Shown here in pieces: positions 19,033-29,012 of a stretch of 64,000 nt of DNA; the stretch's first letter is position 1; each line of letters opens with the position of its first letter. The stretch is from the NCBI RefSeq assembly GCF_016019935.1, contig NZ_JAECMT010000002.1, forward strand, positions 558,001 through 622,000. The letters are read 5' to 3'. The notes below the pieces were generated by a model. The model ran no database searches. It saw only the letters and a program-made list of their open reading frames with translations, and was not told where the DNA came from. The stretch is from Paenibacillus sp. GSMTC-2017 (GTDB lineage: Bacteria > Bacillota > Bacilli > Paenibacillales > Paenibacillaceae). Made by a program: the position numbers and the translations under genes.

Positions 19033-19577
19033 CCCCGGACACCACCTTTCTGATAATCATGAAGTAACGTTTGCAACTGTTGTCTAGCTCTGAATAAGTA
19101 TGACTTCACCGTATTAAGTGGCAAGTCAAGCGAATCTGCAATTTCGTTATAAGAAAAATCTTGCAAGTATCGCAATACAACCACCATTCGATGATGTTCC
19201 GGCAATTGTTCTATAGCGCTGCGAATATCCTGTAACGCATATGTGGACATAACTTCTTCTTCCACATTTTGCTTCTCTCGGAATATTAAATCATGCTCTT
19301 CGATGGAAACTGTCGGTTTGTTTCTTCTAAATTTGTCGATACAAATATTCGTTACTATGCGTTGTATCCATGTTTTGAACTGTGCCTTTTCCTCATATGA
19401 GCCGATTTTCGTATAGATTCGAATAAGCGCTTCTTGTGCGGCATCCATCGCATCCTGCTCGTTATTTAATATATAATAGGCTGTCCGATAAACATGTGTT
19501 TCAATCTCGCGCAATAGAGTAATTAAAGCGTCGCGATCTCCCAATTGGGCGGCTTTGATAATGCCGGGCTCCACCAC
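19029..19577 (-). CDS. ECF-type RNA polymerase sigma factor
   Basis: The 182-aa protein contains only the sigma2 (DAAQEALIRIYTKIGSYEEKAQFKTWIQRIVTN) and sigma4 (LPEHHRMVVVLRYLQDFSYNEIAD, then a TVKSYLFRAR helix-turn-helix) regions, as in group 4 factors. The open frame begins with TTG at 19583. The GTG at 19577 has better spacing (8 nt) from AGGAG and is preferred. It is translationally coupled to the zinc-finger anti-sigma gene, and an ECF-like promoter upstream suggests positive autoregulation. Confidence 0.9.
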   Translation of the reverse strand: MVEPGIIKAAQLGDRDALITLLREIETHVYRTAYYILNNEQDAMDAAQEALIRIYTKIGSYEEKAQFKTWIQRIVTNICIDKFRRNKPTVSIEEHDLIFREKQNVEEEVMSTYALQDIRSAIEQLPEHHRMVVVLRYLQDFSYNEIADSLDLPLNTVKSYLFRARQQLQTLLHDYQKGGVRG

Positions 19578-19606
19578 GAACAATTCTCCTCTCTTGCAAC
19601 CTTACT

Positions 19607-19633
19607 GACGTGACGGTTGCTTTAAAAGTTGCA
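19607..19633 (-). promoter_or_regulatory. Candidate ECF (autoregulatory) promoter
   Basis: TGCAAC (19633-19628), a 17-nt spacer and CGTC (19610-19607) resemble the AAC...CGTC pattern of ECF promoters. A GCAACC/GGTTGC inverted repeat (19596-19620) overlaps the start region. Confidence 0.4.
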
Positions 19634-19799
19634 GTAAAAATCGTCATACATTATATTTTTTTAATATTTTTCACGGTTAAATGATACTAATCCATGCAGA
19701 TCGGGAAACTAGTCTTGAAAAAGTGATAACAAATTAATAGATATGAGAACCAAATTGCACCTTTAAGCATACCAAAATATCAGATATCCGTATATAGAG

Positions 19800-22478
19800 T
19801 CAACTTTTGCTCACATATAAACGGAATTCAGAAACTCGAAAAACGATCTCTCCATTCAGATCTGTCCGCCATAACATTGACCGACTACCCTCTAAACGTG
19901 CTAAAACATCAGGATGTGGATGACCATATGTATTCGTTGCACCTACGGAAGCTATTGCCCCTTTTGGTTTCCAATAAGCGAGCCACTTCTCACTAGTAGA
20001 GTACCTACTACCATGATGAGCCAACTTTAATATCGGAGAGGTTATCTGGACTCCCCCTTCTATTGTACGAACAATCTCTTCTTCAGTCTCGGAAGAAATA
20101 TCTCCAGGAAACAAAAAAGTATTGCCGTAAAGATTAATCGCTAAAACTAGACTATGCTCATTCTGTTCTTCCATGTAGGAAAGTTGTTCAATTTGTTTCT
20201 TTTGTGGCCATAGAACTTGAACAAACGTATCACGATCTACATATTTATTCTCCCCAGCAAGGGGTGCATACATAGGAATATCGGCTGATAGCAAGTTTTT
20301 GAACAGATTATTTACATCATTAGCATTTTTTAGGCTGCCATTCCACCATACTTGCTTAATCGGAATATGTTCCGATACTGCAATTAACCCTCGGATATGA
20401 TCACTATCTAAATGAGAAATAACGAGTAAATCAATTTCTTTAACCCCTCGTTTCATTAATAGAGGTACAACTACTTTCTGGCCTACTTCAAATGGGTCTC
20501 TTCTTAAACGCCATTCTTCACCTGGTTTATGGAACGACATCGTTCCCCCACCATCAATAAGAATATGTTTTCCACTTGGTGTACGAATAAGAGCTGAATC
20601 CCCCTGACCTACATCCAAAAAGCTAACAACTGCTTCTTTATTAAAATGATCTGGATAATACGCAAATAGTAGCAATCCAACAGCAACAATAACATGTAGA
20701 ACAACACGATTAAACAGCCCTTTTTTCTGTATTGAGTTTAATGGAGCGATCACTTCTTGCTCATCAGCGAATAAATCAGTTGTCACATCACTAGAATTGT
20801 TCTGTTGATCTAAACTAAGTTGACCTTCAGTAACTTCCAGACGAGTCGAGTTCCAATATTCAACTAATTGGAAGGCAGAGCCAAGAAGTAAAAGCCAACA
20901 TAATACCCACCAAAGTGGAGGAGTCGCCCAAATGGTACGGAGTGAATCAAACTCTGCAAGTAAATCTACAAGAGCAAACGAATAGTTGTTTGCATATATG
21001 GAAATTGAAGCGATTAATTTTGCACCGTCGTGCCAAACCATAGAAATTAGCAAGGCCAAAGCTCCAAGCGGCATAACGATAAAGCTTATAAAAGGAACAA
21101 GTATAAAGTTAGCTATTAAAGAGAGCAAATGAAATTGATTAAAGTAATAAAGGGTAACAGGAAACGAAACAAGTTGAGCTACTATAGTAACGGTGGTCAA
21201 ATCCAATAGCCACCCGCTTTTTTTCCAATTAGGGAGTGCTCGACGGACTGGAGGAACACCAACAATTAATCCTAGAGTTACGATAAAGGAAAGCTGAAAA
21301 CTTACATTATCCAAATAGTATGGATCAATAATAAGCAGCCCTACTGCTGCAGCAGCTAGCAGATGTAGACCATCTTTTAACTTACCGAGACGTGCAGCAA
21401 GGAGCCCTAGTACTGCCATTAGCCCTGCCCTTAACACCGATGGTGATGCTCCAGCAAGAAGAACATAAAGAGGAACAGCAAACATAAGCGTCACCACAAT
21501 TCTTTCACGAGTCATACGAAACAGCTTTAGAAATCCGCTCAGCGCATACATAAAAACTGCAACATGAAGCCCAGAGATTGCTAATATATGCGTCAAACCT
21601 AGTCGTGAAAATTGCTGGAATTGTTCAGGAGCGAGATCATCGCGTATACCAAGGATTAGCCCCTTCATATATCCGGACTGATCGGACGGATACAGTGGGT
21701 CTAGCTGCGCTCCTAGCCATGCGCGTGCGTCATCTACGCGGCCGAGTAATTCAGCGGTGTAATTGGGTTTGGAAAGTGGTGAAGCGAGATCAGCAGATTG
21801 TGTGACGGCGGTAGCGGCCGCAGTGATGACGGCGGAATCCGGCGGTGCGACTGCGGTGGACGGCGTGATGGCGGCGGTGCCTTTGGCTTTGAGCAGCCAG
21901 TGGATTTTTTGGCTGCTCAAATAGCGGCGGTAGTCGAACCCGCCGCTATTTGTTGCAGTAGCCGGCCGCGTTAGCTCGCCGGCTACTCGCACTTGGTCGC
22001 CGCGCTGCAAGGCCGCGGCGATGCCCTGCTCCAGCTGCGCGGTTAGCCGCAGCTGAACAAGCAGCCGCTCGCTAGCATTGCGCAGCGGCGGGTCACCCTT
22101 CACATGGATGGCGACTGCCTCCATGTGAAATTGAACGCGGTCGCCATCGACTTCGACCGCGGACACAATTGTGCCGAGAGCTTCCGCAGCGTACGCTGCT
22201 CTCGGCCCATCCGCCTCGGCGGCGGTTAACAGCGACTGAAGCGCGGTTACATTCCGAGCATCCGTCCATTCCCGCTGCCCTGCCGCCAAACAAACCGCAA
22301 GCAAGCATACTGCGGCTAATCGCCCAGTTGCAAGCCTGCTCATGACCGCAGCTATCGCTAGCAGTGTTGCTGCTCCTGCCACTAATAGAGCACCCTGCAG
22401 CTCTAGACTTGCTGCAGCTGCACTTCCCGAAACCCAGCATACCGCGAACCAAACTACCGGTCTTCTGTTCAATCCCAT
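19800..22478 (-). CDS. comEC: DNA internalization competence protein ComEC/Rec2
   Basis: ComEC forms the membrane channel for uptake of transforming DNA. The 892-aa protein has N-terminal membrane helices and an extracellular OB-like domain (DUF4131; NSGGFDYRRYL near 180-190). The competence-domain helices span about 265-530 (LGLTHILAISGLHVAVFMYA). A C-terminal metallo-beta-lactamase domain has FLDVGQGDSALI, ISHLDSDHIRGL and LKLAHHGSRYSTSE. The 5' third (about 21770-22450) is clearly richer in GC and Ala codons than the rest and contains a chain of inverted repeats. The start follows TAGGAGGT. A strong terminator separates it from comEB. Confidence 0.95.
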   Translation of the reverse strand: MGLNRRPVVWFAVCWVSGSAAAASLELQGALLVAGAATLLAIAAVMSRLATGRLAAVCLLAVCLAAGQREWTDARNVTALQSLLTAAEADGPRAAYAAEALGTIVSAVEVDGDRVQFHMEAVAIHVKGDPPLRNASERLLVQLRLTAQLEQGIAAALQRGDQVRVAGELTRPATATNSGGFDYRRYLSSQKIHWLLKAKGTAAITPSTAVAPPDSAVITAAATAVTQSADLASPLSKPNYTAELLGRVDDARAWLGAQLDPLYPSDQSGYMKGLILGIRDDLAPEQFQQFSRLGLTHILAISGLHVAVFMYALSGFLKLFRMTRERIVVTLMFAVPLYVLLAGASPSVLRAGLMAVLGLLAARLGKLKDGLHLLAAAAVGLLIIDPYYLDNVSFQLSFIVTLGLIVGVPPVRRALPNWKKSGWLLDLTTVTIVAQLVSFPVTLYYFNQFHLLSLIANFILVPFISFIVMPLGALALLISMVWHDGAKLIASISIYANNYSFALVDLLAEFDSLRTIWATPPLWWVLCWLLLLGSAFQLVEYWNSTRLEVTEGQLSLDQQNNSSDVTTDLFADEQEVIAPLNSIQKKGLFNRVVLHVIVAVGLLLFAYYPDHFNKEAVVSFLDVGQGDSALIRTPSGKHILIDGGGTMSFHKPGEEWRLRRDPFEVGQKVVVPLLMKRGVKEIDLLVISHLDSDHIRGLIAVSEHIPIKQVWWNGSLKNANDVNNLFKNLLSADIPMYAPLAGENKYVDRDTFVQVLWPQKKQIEQLSYMEEQNEHSLVLAINLYGNTFLFPGDISSETEEEIVRTIEGGVQITSPILKLAHHGSRYSTSEKWLAYWKPKGAIASVGATNTYGHPHPDVLARLEGSRSMLWRTDLNGEIVFRVSEFRLYVSKS
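21888..22206. repeat. Chain of nine consecutive inverted repeats inside comEC
   Basis: Arms (loops): 21888-21899/21910-21921 (12 bp, loop 10); 21919-21930/21940-21951 (12, loop 9); 21957-21966/21978-21987 (10, loop 11); 21997-22004/22014-22021 (8, loop 9); 22032-22039/22048-22055 (8, loop 8); 22064-22069/22084-22089 (6, extended by 3 past a bulge); 22099-22108/22120-22129 (10, loop 11); 22136-22143/22154-22161 (8, loop 10); 22173-22181/22198-22206 (9, enclosing the 14-bp palindrome 22186-22199). All arms are perfect over the stated length. Confidence 0.9.
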
Positions 22479-22503
22479 ACGCTACCTCCTATTTTAAAGA
22501 GAA

Positions 22504-22550
22504 CAAAAAGGAACCTTCAGCCGCATCCTAACATGCAACTGAAGGTTCCT
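22504..22550 (-). terminator. Terminator between comEB and comEC
   Basis: AGGAACCTTCAG pairs with CTGAAGGTTCCT, with further inner pairing, and is followed by TTTTTG on the minus strand. Because it lies 26 bp upstream of comEC, comEC may have its own promoter or need readthrough. Confidence 0.9.
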
Positions 22551-22570
22551 CCTTCAAAGCTATACTTTAT

Positions 22571-23101
22571 TTATTGAATAACTTCCATCCCAGCTTGAGC
22601 GGGAGGTGAATAATGATTCAATTGACGAAAGCCGATGCCCTTATGTTCCATTAAGGCATAAACCTTTTCACTGTCCTTCTGATACCCTCGATGATATACT
22701 ATTTCCGTCACACCACTGTTTGCAAGCATGTTAGCACAAGTCCAACAAGGCTGATCCGTCACATAAACGATAGATCCTTCACGATCCGCCCGATCTGTGA
22801 AGAGAAGAAGGTTCTGCTCAGCATGGATCGTTCGAATGCAGCGTTGTTTCTTCTGCACCTGCTCAGTCCCATTAACTATTTTAACCTCCAGCTCTTCTGT
22901 AATCATACAGCCAGACTCCAAACAGTCATGAACACCCATTGGCGCTCCGTTATAAGCTGTACCTAACAACTTTTTCCCTTGTACGAGCACAGCACCAACA
23001 TGTCTCCTTGGACAACGGGAACGAGTAGAAACCATATAAGCAATATCCATAAAATAAGTGTCCCAATCCTTTCGGATGGCATCAGTTGTTTCGATTATCA
23101 T
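22571..23101 (-). CDS. comEB: ComEB / dCMP deaminase family protein
   Basis: This zinc-dependent deaminase of the dCMP deaminase family converts dCMP to dUMP. The 176-aa protein has CPRRHVGAVLV near 33-43, the catalytic HAEQN near 94-98 and PCWTCANML near 117-125. In Bacillus, comEB lies in the comE locus but is dispensable for transformation, so a nucleotide-metabolism role is more certain than a competence role. It is located next to comEC, as in related genomes. Confidence 0.93.
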   Translation of the reverse strand: MIIETTDAIRKDWDTYFMDIAYMVSTRSRCPRRHVGAVLVQGKKLLGTAYNGAPMGVHDCLESGCMITEELEVKIVNGTEQVQKKQRCIRTIHAEQNLLLFTDRADREGSIVYVTDQPCWTCANMLANSGVTEIVYHRGYQKDSEKVYALMEHKGIGFRQLNHYSPPAQAGMEVIQ

Positions 23102-23182
23102 TTTGTCCTCCCTATCTCTAGCTGCTGTACTCTAGTTGTTTCATCCTATGTCGTACACTATATTATTTTTTATTTAACTATA

Positions 23183-24541
<1,359 letters not shown>

Positions 24542-24599
24542 TCACAATAGAATTAAGCCGCCTAGAAAATATTGACTGCTTATTTCCATTCTCTCACAT

Positions 24600-25190
24600 T
24601 CATGGATGGGCTACAACGACTTCTTTCAGCTCCGCGAGTAGCTTCTCTCCTATCCCTTTTACACGAAGGAGATCATCTACACTGGTAAAATACCCATTTT
24701 TCGCCCTATCCTCAACGATTGCTTGCGCTTTTGATGGACCTATTCCCTTTAATTGATCGAATTCATCTTGAGTTGCACGATTAATATCTAACTTGCCACT
24801 TTCACTCTTCTCATCAACATCCGAATGATCGACTGTCTGTGAGCCAGACTCATTTGGATGAATAGCCTCATTAGTACTAGATCCTTTTTTTGCAGTTTCT
24901 ATCTCACCACTTTTATCAACAATGTTACTACTTTTAACCGTTGAGGATTGTTGTGCTGTTTCAGTATACTTTGCAACTTCTGAGCTCTCTTCAGTAATCT
25001 CTTTCGACGGATTATGTATTGCCTCGCGTACTGCATCATTTAGTGGAATCCACTCCTCCGACTGAGAAGACTGTTTCCCCGTCAATGCTGCTACTATCAT
25101 CAATACTGCTCCAACTAAAATGACACCAATCATTAAATTACGACCGGGGGACTGTCCCGCTTTCCTTGAATAAGCAGACATTAAGTTCAT
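24600..25190 (-). CDS. comEA: ComEA-like DNA-binding helix-hairpin-helix protein
   Basis: ComEA is the membrane-anchored receptor that binds incoming double-stranded DNA. The 196-aa protein has one N-terminal membrane helix (about 20-38) and a long Ser/Glu/Lys-rich linker (45-130). The C-terminal double HhH domain is LDINRATQDEFDQLKGIGPSKAQ ... VKGIGEKLLAEL. The SLBB-like domain of some ComEA proteins is absent. An internal ATG at 25181 has better spacing from AAGGG than the first ATG. It is divergent from comER, as in B. subtilis. Confidence 0.88.
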   Translation of the reverse strand: MNLMSAYSRKAGQSPGRNLMIGVILVGAVLMIVAALTGKQSSQSEEWIPLNDAVREAIHNPSKEITEESSEVAKYTETAQQSSTVKSSNIVDKSGEIETAKKGSSTNEAIHPNESGSQTVDHSDVDEKSESGKLDINRATQDEFDQLKGIGPSKAQAIVEDRAKNGYFTSVDDLLRVKGIGEKLLAELKEVVVAHP

Positions 25191-25293
25191 CCCTTCTACA
25201 TATAAATTGATAGTTCATGACATAAGAAACAAGTTATAAGGAATACAATGAATGAGCAAATCATTTATGTATCTTGGTGTAGGAGGGCTTCAC

Positions 25294-26133
25294 ATGAATG
25301 TTGGATTTATTGGAATTGGTTCGATGGGAAGCTTACTAATCGAATCGTTCATCGCATCTGGCGCACTATCGCCCTCAGATATTTCTATTAGCAATCGCAC
25401 TTTCGCTAAAGCACAAGCACTAGCTGACCGATATCCAGGCATTAGAGCCCAGTATACAAACGCAGAAGTAGCAATAAACAGCGATATCGTTTTTTTATGC
25501 GTAAAGCCACATGAATTTGTCCATGTTGTAAACGATATCAAACCCATCATTGATAGAAATCAAATTATTGTCTCCATAACAAGCCCGGTACTTATCTCCC
25601 ACTTAGAAGGTGAGCTGAATTGCAAAATAGCTAAAATAATTCCTAGTATCACTAATCAAGTATGGAGCGGCGCTTCACTTTGTATTTATGGGGATTCAAT
25701 TGATGAACCGGGAAAGAAACAGTTGGAAGCATTGTTCGCCCATATAAGTGAGCCACTTATTATTGAAGAAAGTTATACCCGAATCGTATCCGATCTTTCT
25801 AGTTGTGGTCCCGCATTTATTGCTTTTTTTCTCCAACAATTTGTTGACGCAGCCGTGCAAGAAACAGGAATACCACATGCCATTGCCCTTCAAGTAGCGA
25901 GCAACATGTTGCTCGGAACCGGTTTACTCGTTACCGAAGGACATATGACACCAGTAGAAATACAGGAGAGAGTTGCAGTTCCCGGCGGAATAACAGCACA
26001 AGCACTTAAATTGTTAATAAGAGAAACAGATGGCGTCTTTAATCAGCTTATTCGTACAACACATGCTAAATATAATGAAGATTTAATTAAGGTAAATACC
26101 GCTTTCTGCGGCGAAGAGGTGAACGGACAATAG
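25294..26133 (+). CDS. comER: Late competence protein ComER (pyrroline-5-carboxylate reductase family)
   Basis: The 279-aa protein has an N-terminal Rossmann motif NVGFIGIGSMGSLL and a C-terminal ProC-like helical domain (VAVPGGITAQALK near 240). It is related to NADP-dependent pyrroline-5-carboxylate reductase. In the comE locus the gene is divergent from comEA, which supports the ComER name; the biochemical activity is unproven. The open frame starts at 25252, but the ATG at 25294 follows AGGAGGG with 7-nt spacing. Confidence 0.88.
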   Translation: MNVGFIGIGSMGSLLIESFIASGALSPSDISISNRTFAKAQALADRYPGIRAQYTNAEVAINSDIVFLCVKPHEFVHVVNDIKPIIDRNQIIVSITSPVLISHLEGELNCKIAKIIPSITNQVWSGASLCIYGDSIDEPGKKQLEALFAHISEPLIIEESYTRIVSDLSSCGPAFIAFFLQQFVDAAVQETGIPHAIALQVASNMLLGTGLLVTEGHMTPVEIQERVAVPGGITAQALKLLIRETDGVFNQLIRTTHAKYNEDLIKVNTAFCGEEVNGQ

Positions 26134-26166
26134 CTGTGCATCAGCTAAAGCCCGCTCACCTCTTCG
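26112..26166. terminator. Cruciform-like hairpin between convergent comER and leuS
   Basis: CGAAGAGGTGA (26112-26122) pairs with TCACCTCTTCG (26156-26166), with an inner AGCTG-TGCAT-CAGCT hairpin. It overlaps the comER stop. It lacks a clear U-tract and probably acts as a bidirectional terminator. Confidence 0.6.
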
Positions 26167-26175
26167 GGTTCGCGT

Positions 26176-28614
26176 TTAATTCGCTACAATATTTACAAGC
26201 TTGCCTTTAACGACAACAACCTTACGAATTGTTTTACCGGAGATAAGTTCTTGCACCTTCTCCATTTCTTTCGCAAGCGACTCCATATCAGCTTCGTTTG
26301 TATCTGCTGCTATAGAAACACGCTCTACAATTTTTCCATTAACTTGAACGACGATTTCAACTTCTTGGTCGACTGTCCAAGCTTCATCAAATGTCGGCCA
26401 CTCTGCATACGTAATCGAATCAACTAGTCCCAACTTCTCCCAAAGCTCTTCTGTAATATGCGGAGCAATTGGAGATAACATTTGTAGGAAATGAGCCATT
26501 GCTTCTTTTGGAAGCTGATCTGTTTTGTAAGCTTCATTCACGAATATCATAAGTTGACTAATAACCGTGTTAAAGCGTAGGTTTTCGTAATCATCCGTAA
26601 CTTTTTTAAGTGAACGATGCCATACACGTTTAAATGCGTCAGAAGTTTCTCCGTCGCTAATTTTTGCGCTTAATGTGCCATCTTCATTCACAAACAAACG
26701 CCATACACGTGCAAGGAAACGATATGAACCTTCAACACCATTAGTATTCCAAGGCTTTGTAGCTTCAAGTGGTCCCATAAACATTTCGTACATACGCAGC
26801 GTATCTGCACCAAACTCGTTTACGATTTCATCTGGGTTAATAACGTTACCACGAGACTTGGACATCTTTTCATTGTTCGTACCTAGAATCATTCCTTGGT
26901 TAACTAGCTTATGGAATGGTTCTTTTGTTTGCACAATACCGATATCGTAAAGCACTTTATGCCAGAAACGTGCATAAAGCAAATGCAATACGGCATGCTC
27001 TGCTCCACCAATGTATAGATCAACCGGAAGCCATTCTTTTTGCTTCTCAGGTGAGCAAATTTCTTTATCATTTTTCGGATCGATGAAACGTAGGTAATAC
27101 CAACAGCTTCCCGCCCACTGTGGCATCGTATTTGTTTCACGACGTGCTTTCATACCAGTCTCAGGATCGATTGTATTGACCCACTCTGTTACATTCGCAA
27201 GTGGTGATTCTCCTGTTCCTGACGGTGTAATTGCATCAACATCCGGCAACACAAGTGGAAGTTGATCCACAGGTACAGTTTTCATCGTTCCATCTTCAAG
27301 ATGAAGAATTGGAATCGGCTCGCCCCAATAACGTTGACGACTGAACAACCAGTCACGTAGACGGTACGTCACTTTCGCTTGACCTTTGCCGGATGCAGTC
27401 AAGCTTTCAATCATTACTTTAATTGCATCTGCATTGTTTAGACCGTTCAATTGTTCGGAATTAACGTGCGGGCCGTCACCTGTATAAGCTTCCTTAGTAA
27501 CATCGCCACCAGATACAACTTCAACGATTGGAAGATCAAATTGTTTTGCAAACTCCCAGTCACGGGAATCATGACCTGGAACTGCCATAATAGCACCAGT
27601 ACCATAACCAGCAAGTACATAATCAGCAATCCAAATCGGTGTTTTTTCGCCGTTAACCGGATTGATCGCATAAGCTCCAGTAAATACGCCTGACTTTTCT
27701 TTCGCAAGATCAGTACGCTCAAGATCGCTCTTACGTGAAGCAACGATTTGATAAGCTTCTACAGCTGCCTTCTGATCTGCGTTCGTAATCACTGAAACTA
27801 GCTCGTGCTCAGGCGCAAGCACACAATACGTGGCACCGAACAATGTATCCGGACGTGTCGTAAAGACAACAAGTGATGCATCATGTCCTTCGATATCGAA
27901 AGTTACTTCCGCACCAGTAGATTTACCGATCCAGTTACGTTGCATATCCTTAATGCTCTCGGACCAGTCAAGTTCCTCCAAATCATCTAATAGACGATCA
28001 GCATATTCCGTTATTTTAAGTATCCATTGACGCATCGGCTTACGGACAACTGGATGTCCTCCACGTTCGCTAAGACCATCAATTACTTCCTCATTCGCAA
28101 GAACCGTTCCAAGTGCTGGGCACCAGTTAACCGGAACTTCCGCAACATAAGCAAGACCACGGTTGTATAGTTGAATAAAGATCCACTGTGTCCATTTGTA
28201 GTAGTCAGGATCAGTTGTGCTGAATTCACGATCCCAATCGTACGAGAAGCCTAGTGATTTAATTTGACGACGGAAATTATCGATGTTTTTGAACGTAATA
28301 TCTCTTGGATGTTGTCCTGTATCTAATGCATGTTGCTCAGCAGGCAGACCAAAAGCATCCCAGCCCATCGGGTGAAGAACATTGTAGCCTTTCATCCGTT
28401 TAAAGCGAGACATAATATCCGTTGCAGTATAGCCCTCTGGGTGACCTACATGTAGACCAGCTCCTGAAGGGTATGGGAACATATCTAGTGCATAAAATTT
28501 CGGTTTAGTTGAATCCTCTTTAGTTTGGAACGTCTTATTCTCATCCCAAAATTGTTGCCACTTTGGCTCAATAGCTTGTGGATTATACCCATGACGTTGT
28601 TGTTCCTGACTCAT
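26176..28614 (-). CDS. leuS: Leucyl-tRNA synthetase
   Basis: LeuS is a class I aminoacyl-tRNA synthetase. The 812-aa enzyme has the HIGH-type motif HVGHPEG near 50, the CP1 editing domain ([12 protein letters not shown] near 235), KMSKS ([10 protein letters not shown]) near 570, and the C-terminal anticodon-binding region. The frame is open to 28647, but the ATG at 28614 follows GGAGGAAA. Expression is controlled by the T-box leader immediately upstream. Confidence 0.98.
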   Translation of the reverse strand: MSQEQQRHGYNPQAIEPKWQQFWDENKTFQTKEDSTKPKFYALDMFPYPSGAGLHVGHPEGYTATDIMSRFKRMKGYNVLHPMGWDAFGLPAEQHALDTGQHPRDITFKNIDNFRRQIKSLGFSYDWDREFSTTDPDYYKWTQWIFIQLYNRGLAYVAEVPVNWCPALGTVLANEEVIDGLSERGGHPVVRKPMRQWILKITEYADRLLDDLEELDWSESIKDMQRNWIGKSTGAEVTFDIEGHDASLVVFTTRPDTLFGATYCVLAPEHELVSVITNADQKAAVEAYQIVASRKSDLERTDLAKEKSGVFTGAYAINPVNGEKTPIWIADYVLAGYGTGAIMAVPGHDSRDWEFAKQFDLPIVEVVSGGDVTKEAYTGDGPHVNSEQLNGLNNADAIKVMIESLTASGKGQAKVTYRLRDWLFSRQRYWGEPIPILHLEDGTMKTVPVDQLPLVLPDVDAITPSGTGESPLANVTEWVNTIDPETGMKARRETNTMPQWAGSCWYYLRFIDPKNDKEICSPEKQKEWLPVDLYIGGAEHAVLHLLYARFWHKVLYDIGIVQTKEPFHKLVNQGMILGTNNEKMSKSRGNVINPDEIVNEFGADTLRMYEMFMGPLEATKPWNTNGVEGSYRFLARVWRLFVNEDGTLSAKISDGETSDAFKRVWHRSLKKVTDDYENLRFNTVISQLMIFVNEAYKTDQLPKEAMAHFLQMLSPIAPHITEELWEKLGLVDSITYAEWPTFDEAWTVDQEVEIVVQVNGKIVERVSIAADTNEADMESLAKEMEKVQELISGKTIRKVVVVKGKLVNIVAN

Positions 28615-28647
28615 CGTGTTTCCTCCTAATTGGTCAATAAAAAACAT

Positions 28648-28930
28648 AAAACCTCTCGCCCCCAGCGGATTAACGCTAGGGACGAGAGGTTATTCTCCCG
28701 TGGTACCACCCTAGTTAGCGCAGGCCATGTTTTGCCCTTACGCTCACTTGATGCCCTTAACGCGGGCTAACGGTTCGCTTAACATCCATAACTCATACAG
28801 ATGAAATCACAAACAGCTCCAAGGTGAGTTTCCTTACACGCAAGGTCTGGCTTCCACCAACCGCCAGCTCTCTGAGCCTTGTCATTGCAAGTACTTAATC
28901 TCTTCAACGCTTCATATTCACAAACATTTA
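28648..28930 (-). promoter_or_regulatory. Leucine T-box leader of leuS
   Basis: The sequence AGGGTGGTACCACGGG (28712-28697) is the conserved T-box. It is followed by a terminator whose arms CCTCTCG/CGAGAGG (28689-28652) precede a T-rich run. A CTC codon (28828-28826) in the context AAACTCACC fits the specifier for tRNA-Leu(GAG). Uncharged tRNA would pair with the T-box and favour the antiterminator. The element fills the gap between leuS and its promoter. Confidence 0.93.
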
Positions 28931-28936
28931 CTTGTA

Positions 28937-28966
28937 ATTATATAAGTGACTCGGTAAACGTGTCAA
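28937..28966 (-). promoter_or_regulatory. SigA promoter of leuS
   Basis: It has perfect -35 TTGACA (28966-28961) and -10 TATAAT (28942-28937) boxes with 18-nt spacing, located just upstream of the T-box leader. Confidence 0.9.
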
Positions 28967-29012
28967 GCAACGTACATTTACCCTATTGAATTGATTTTCA
29001 TCAGTATACCAT

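Noticed and set aside
22093..22452. 119-codon frame inside comEC (same strand, other frame)
   Set aside because: A product of high GC in this stretch; Cys/Gly/Arg/Ser-rich and without a start signal.
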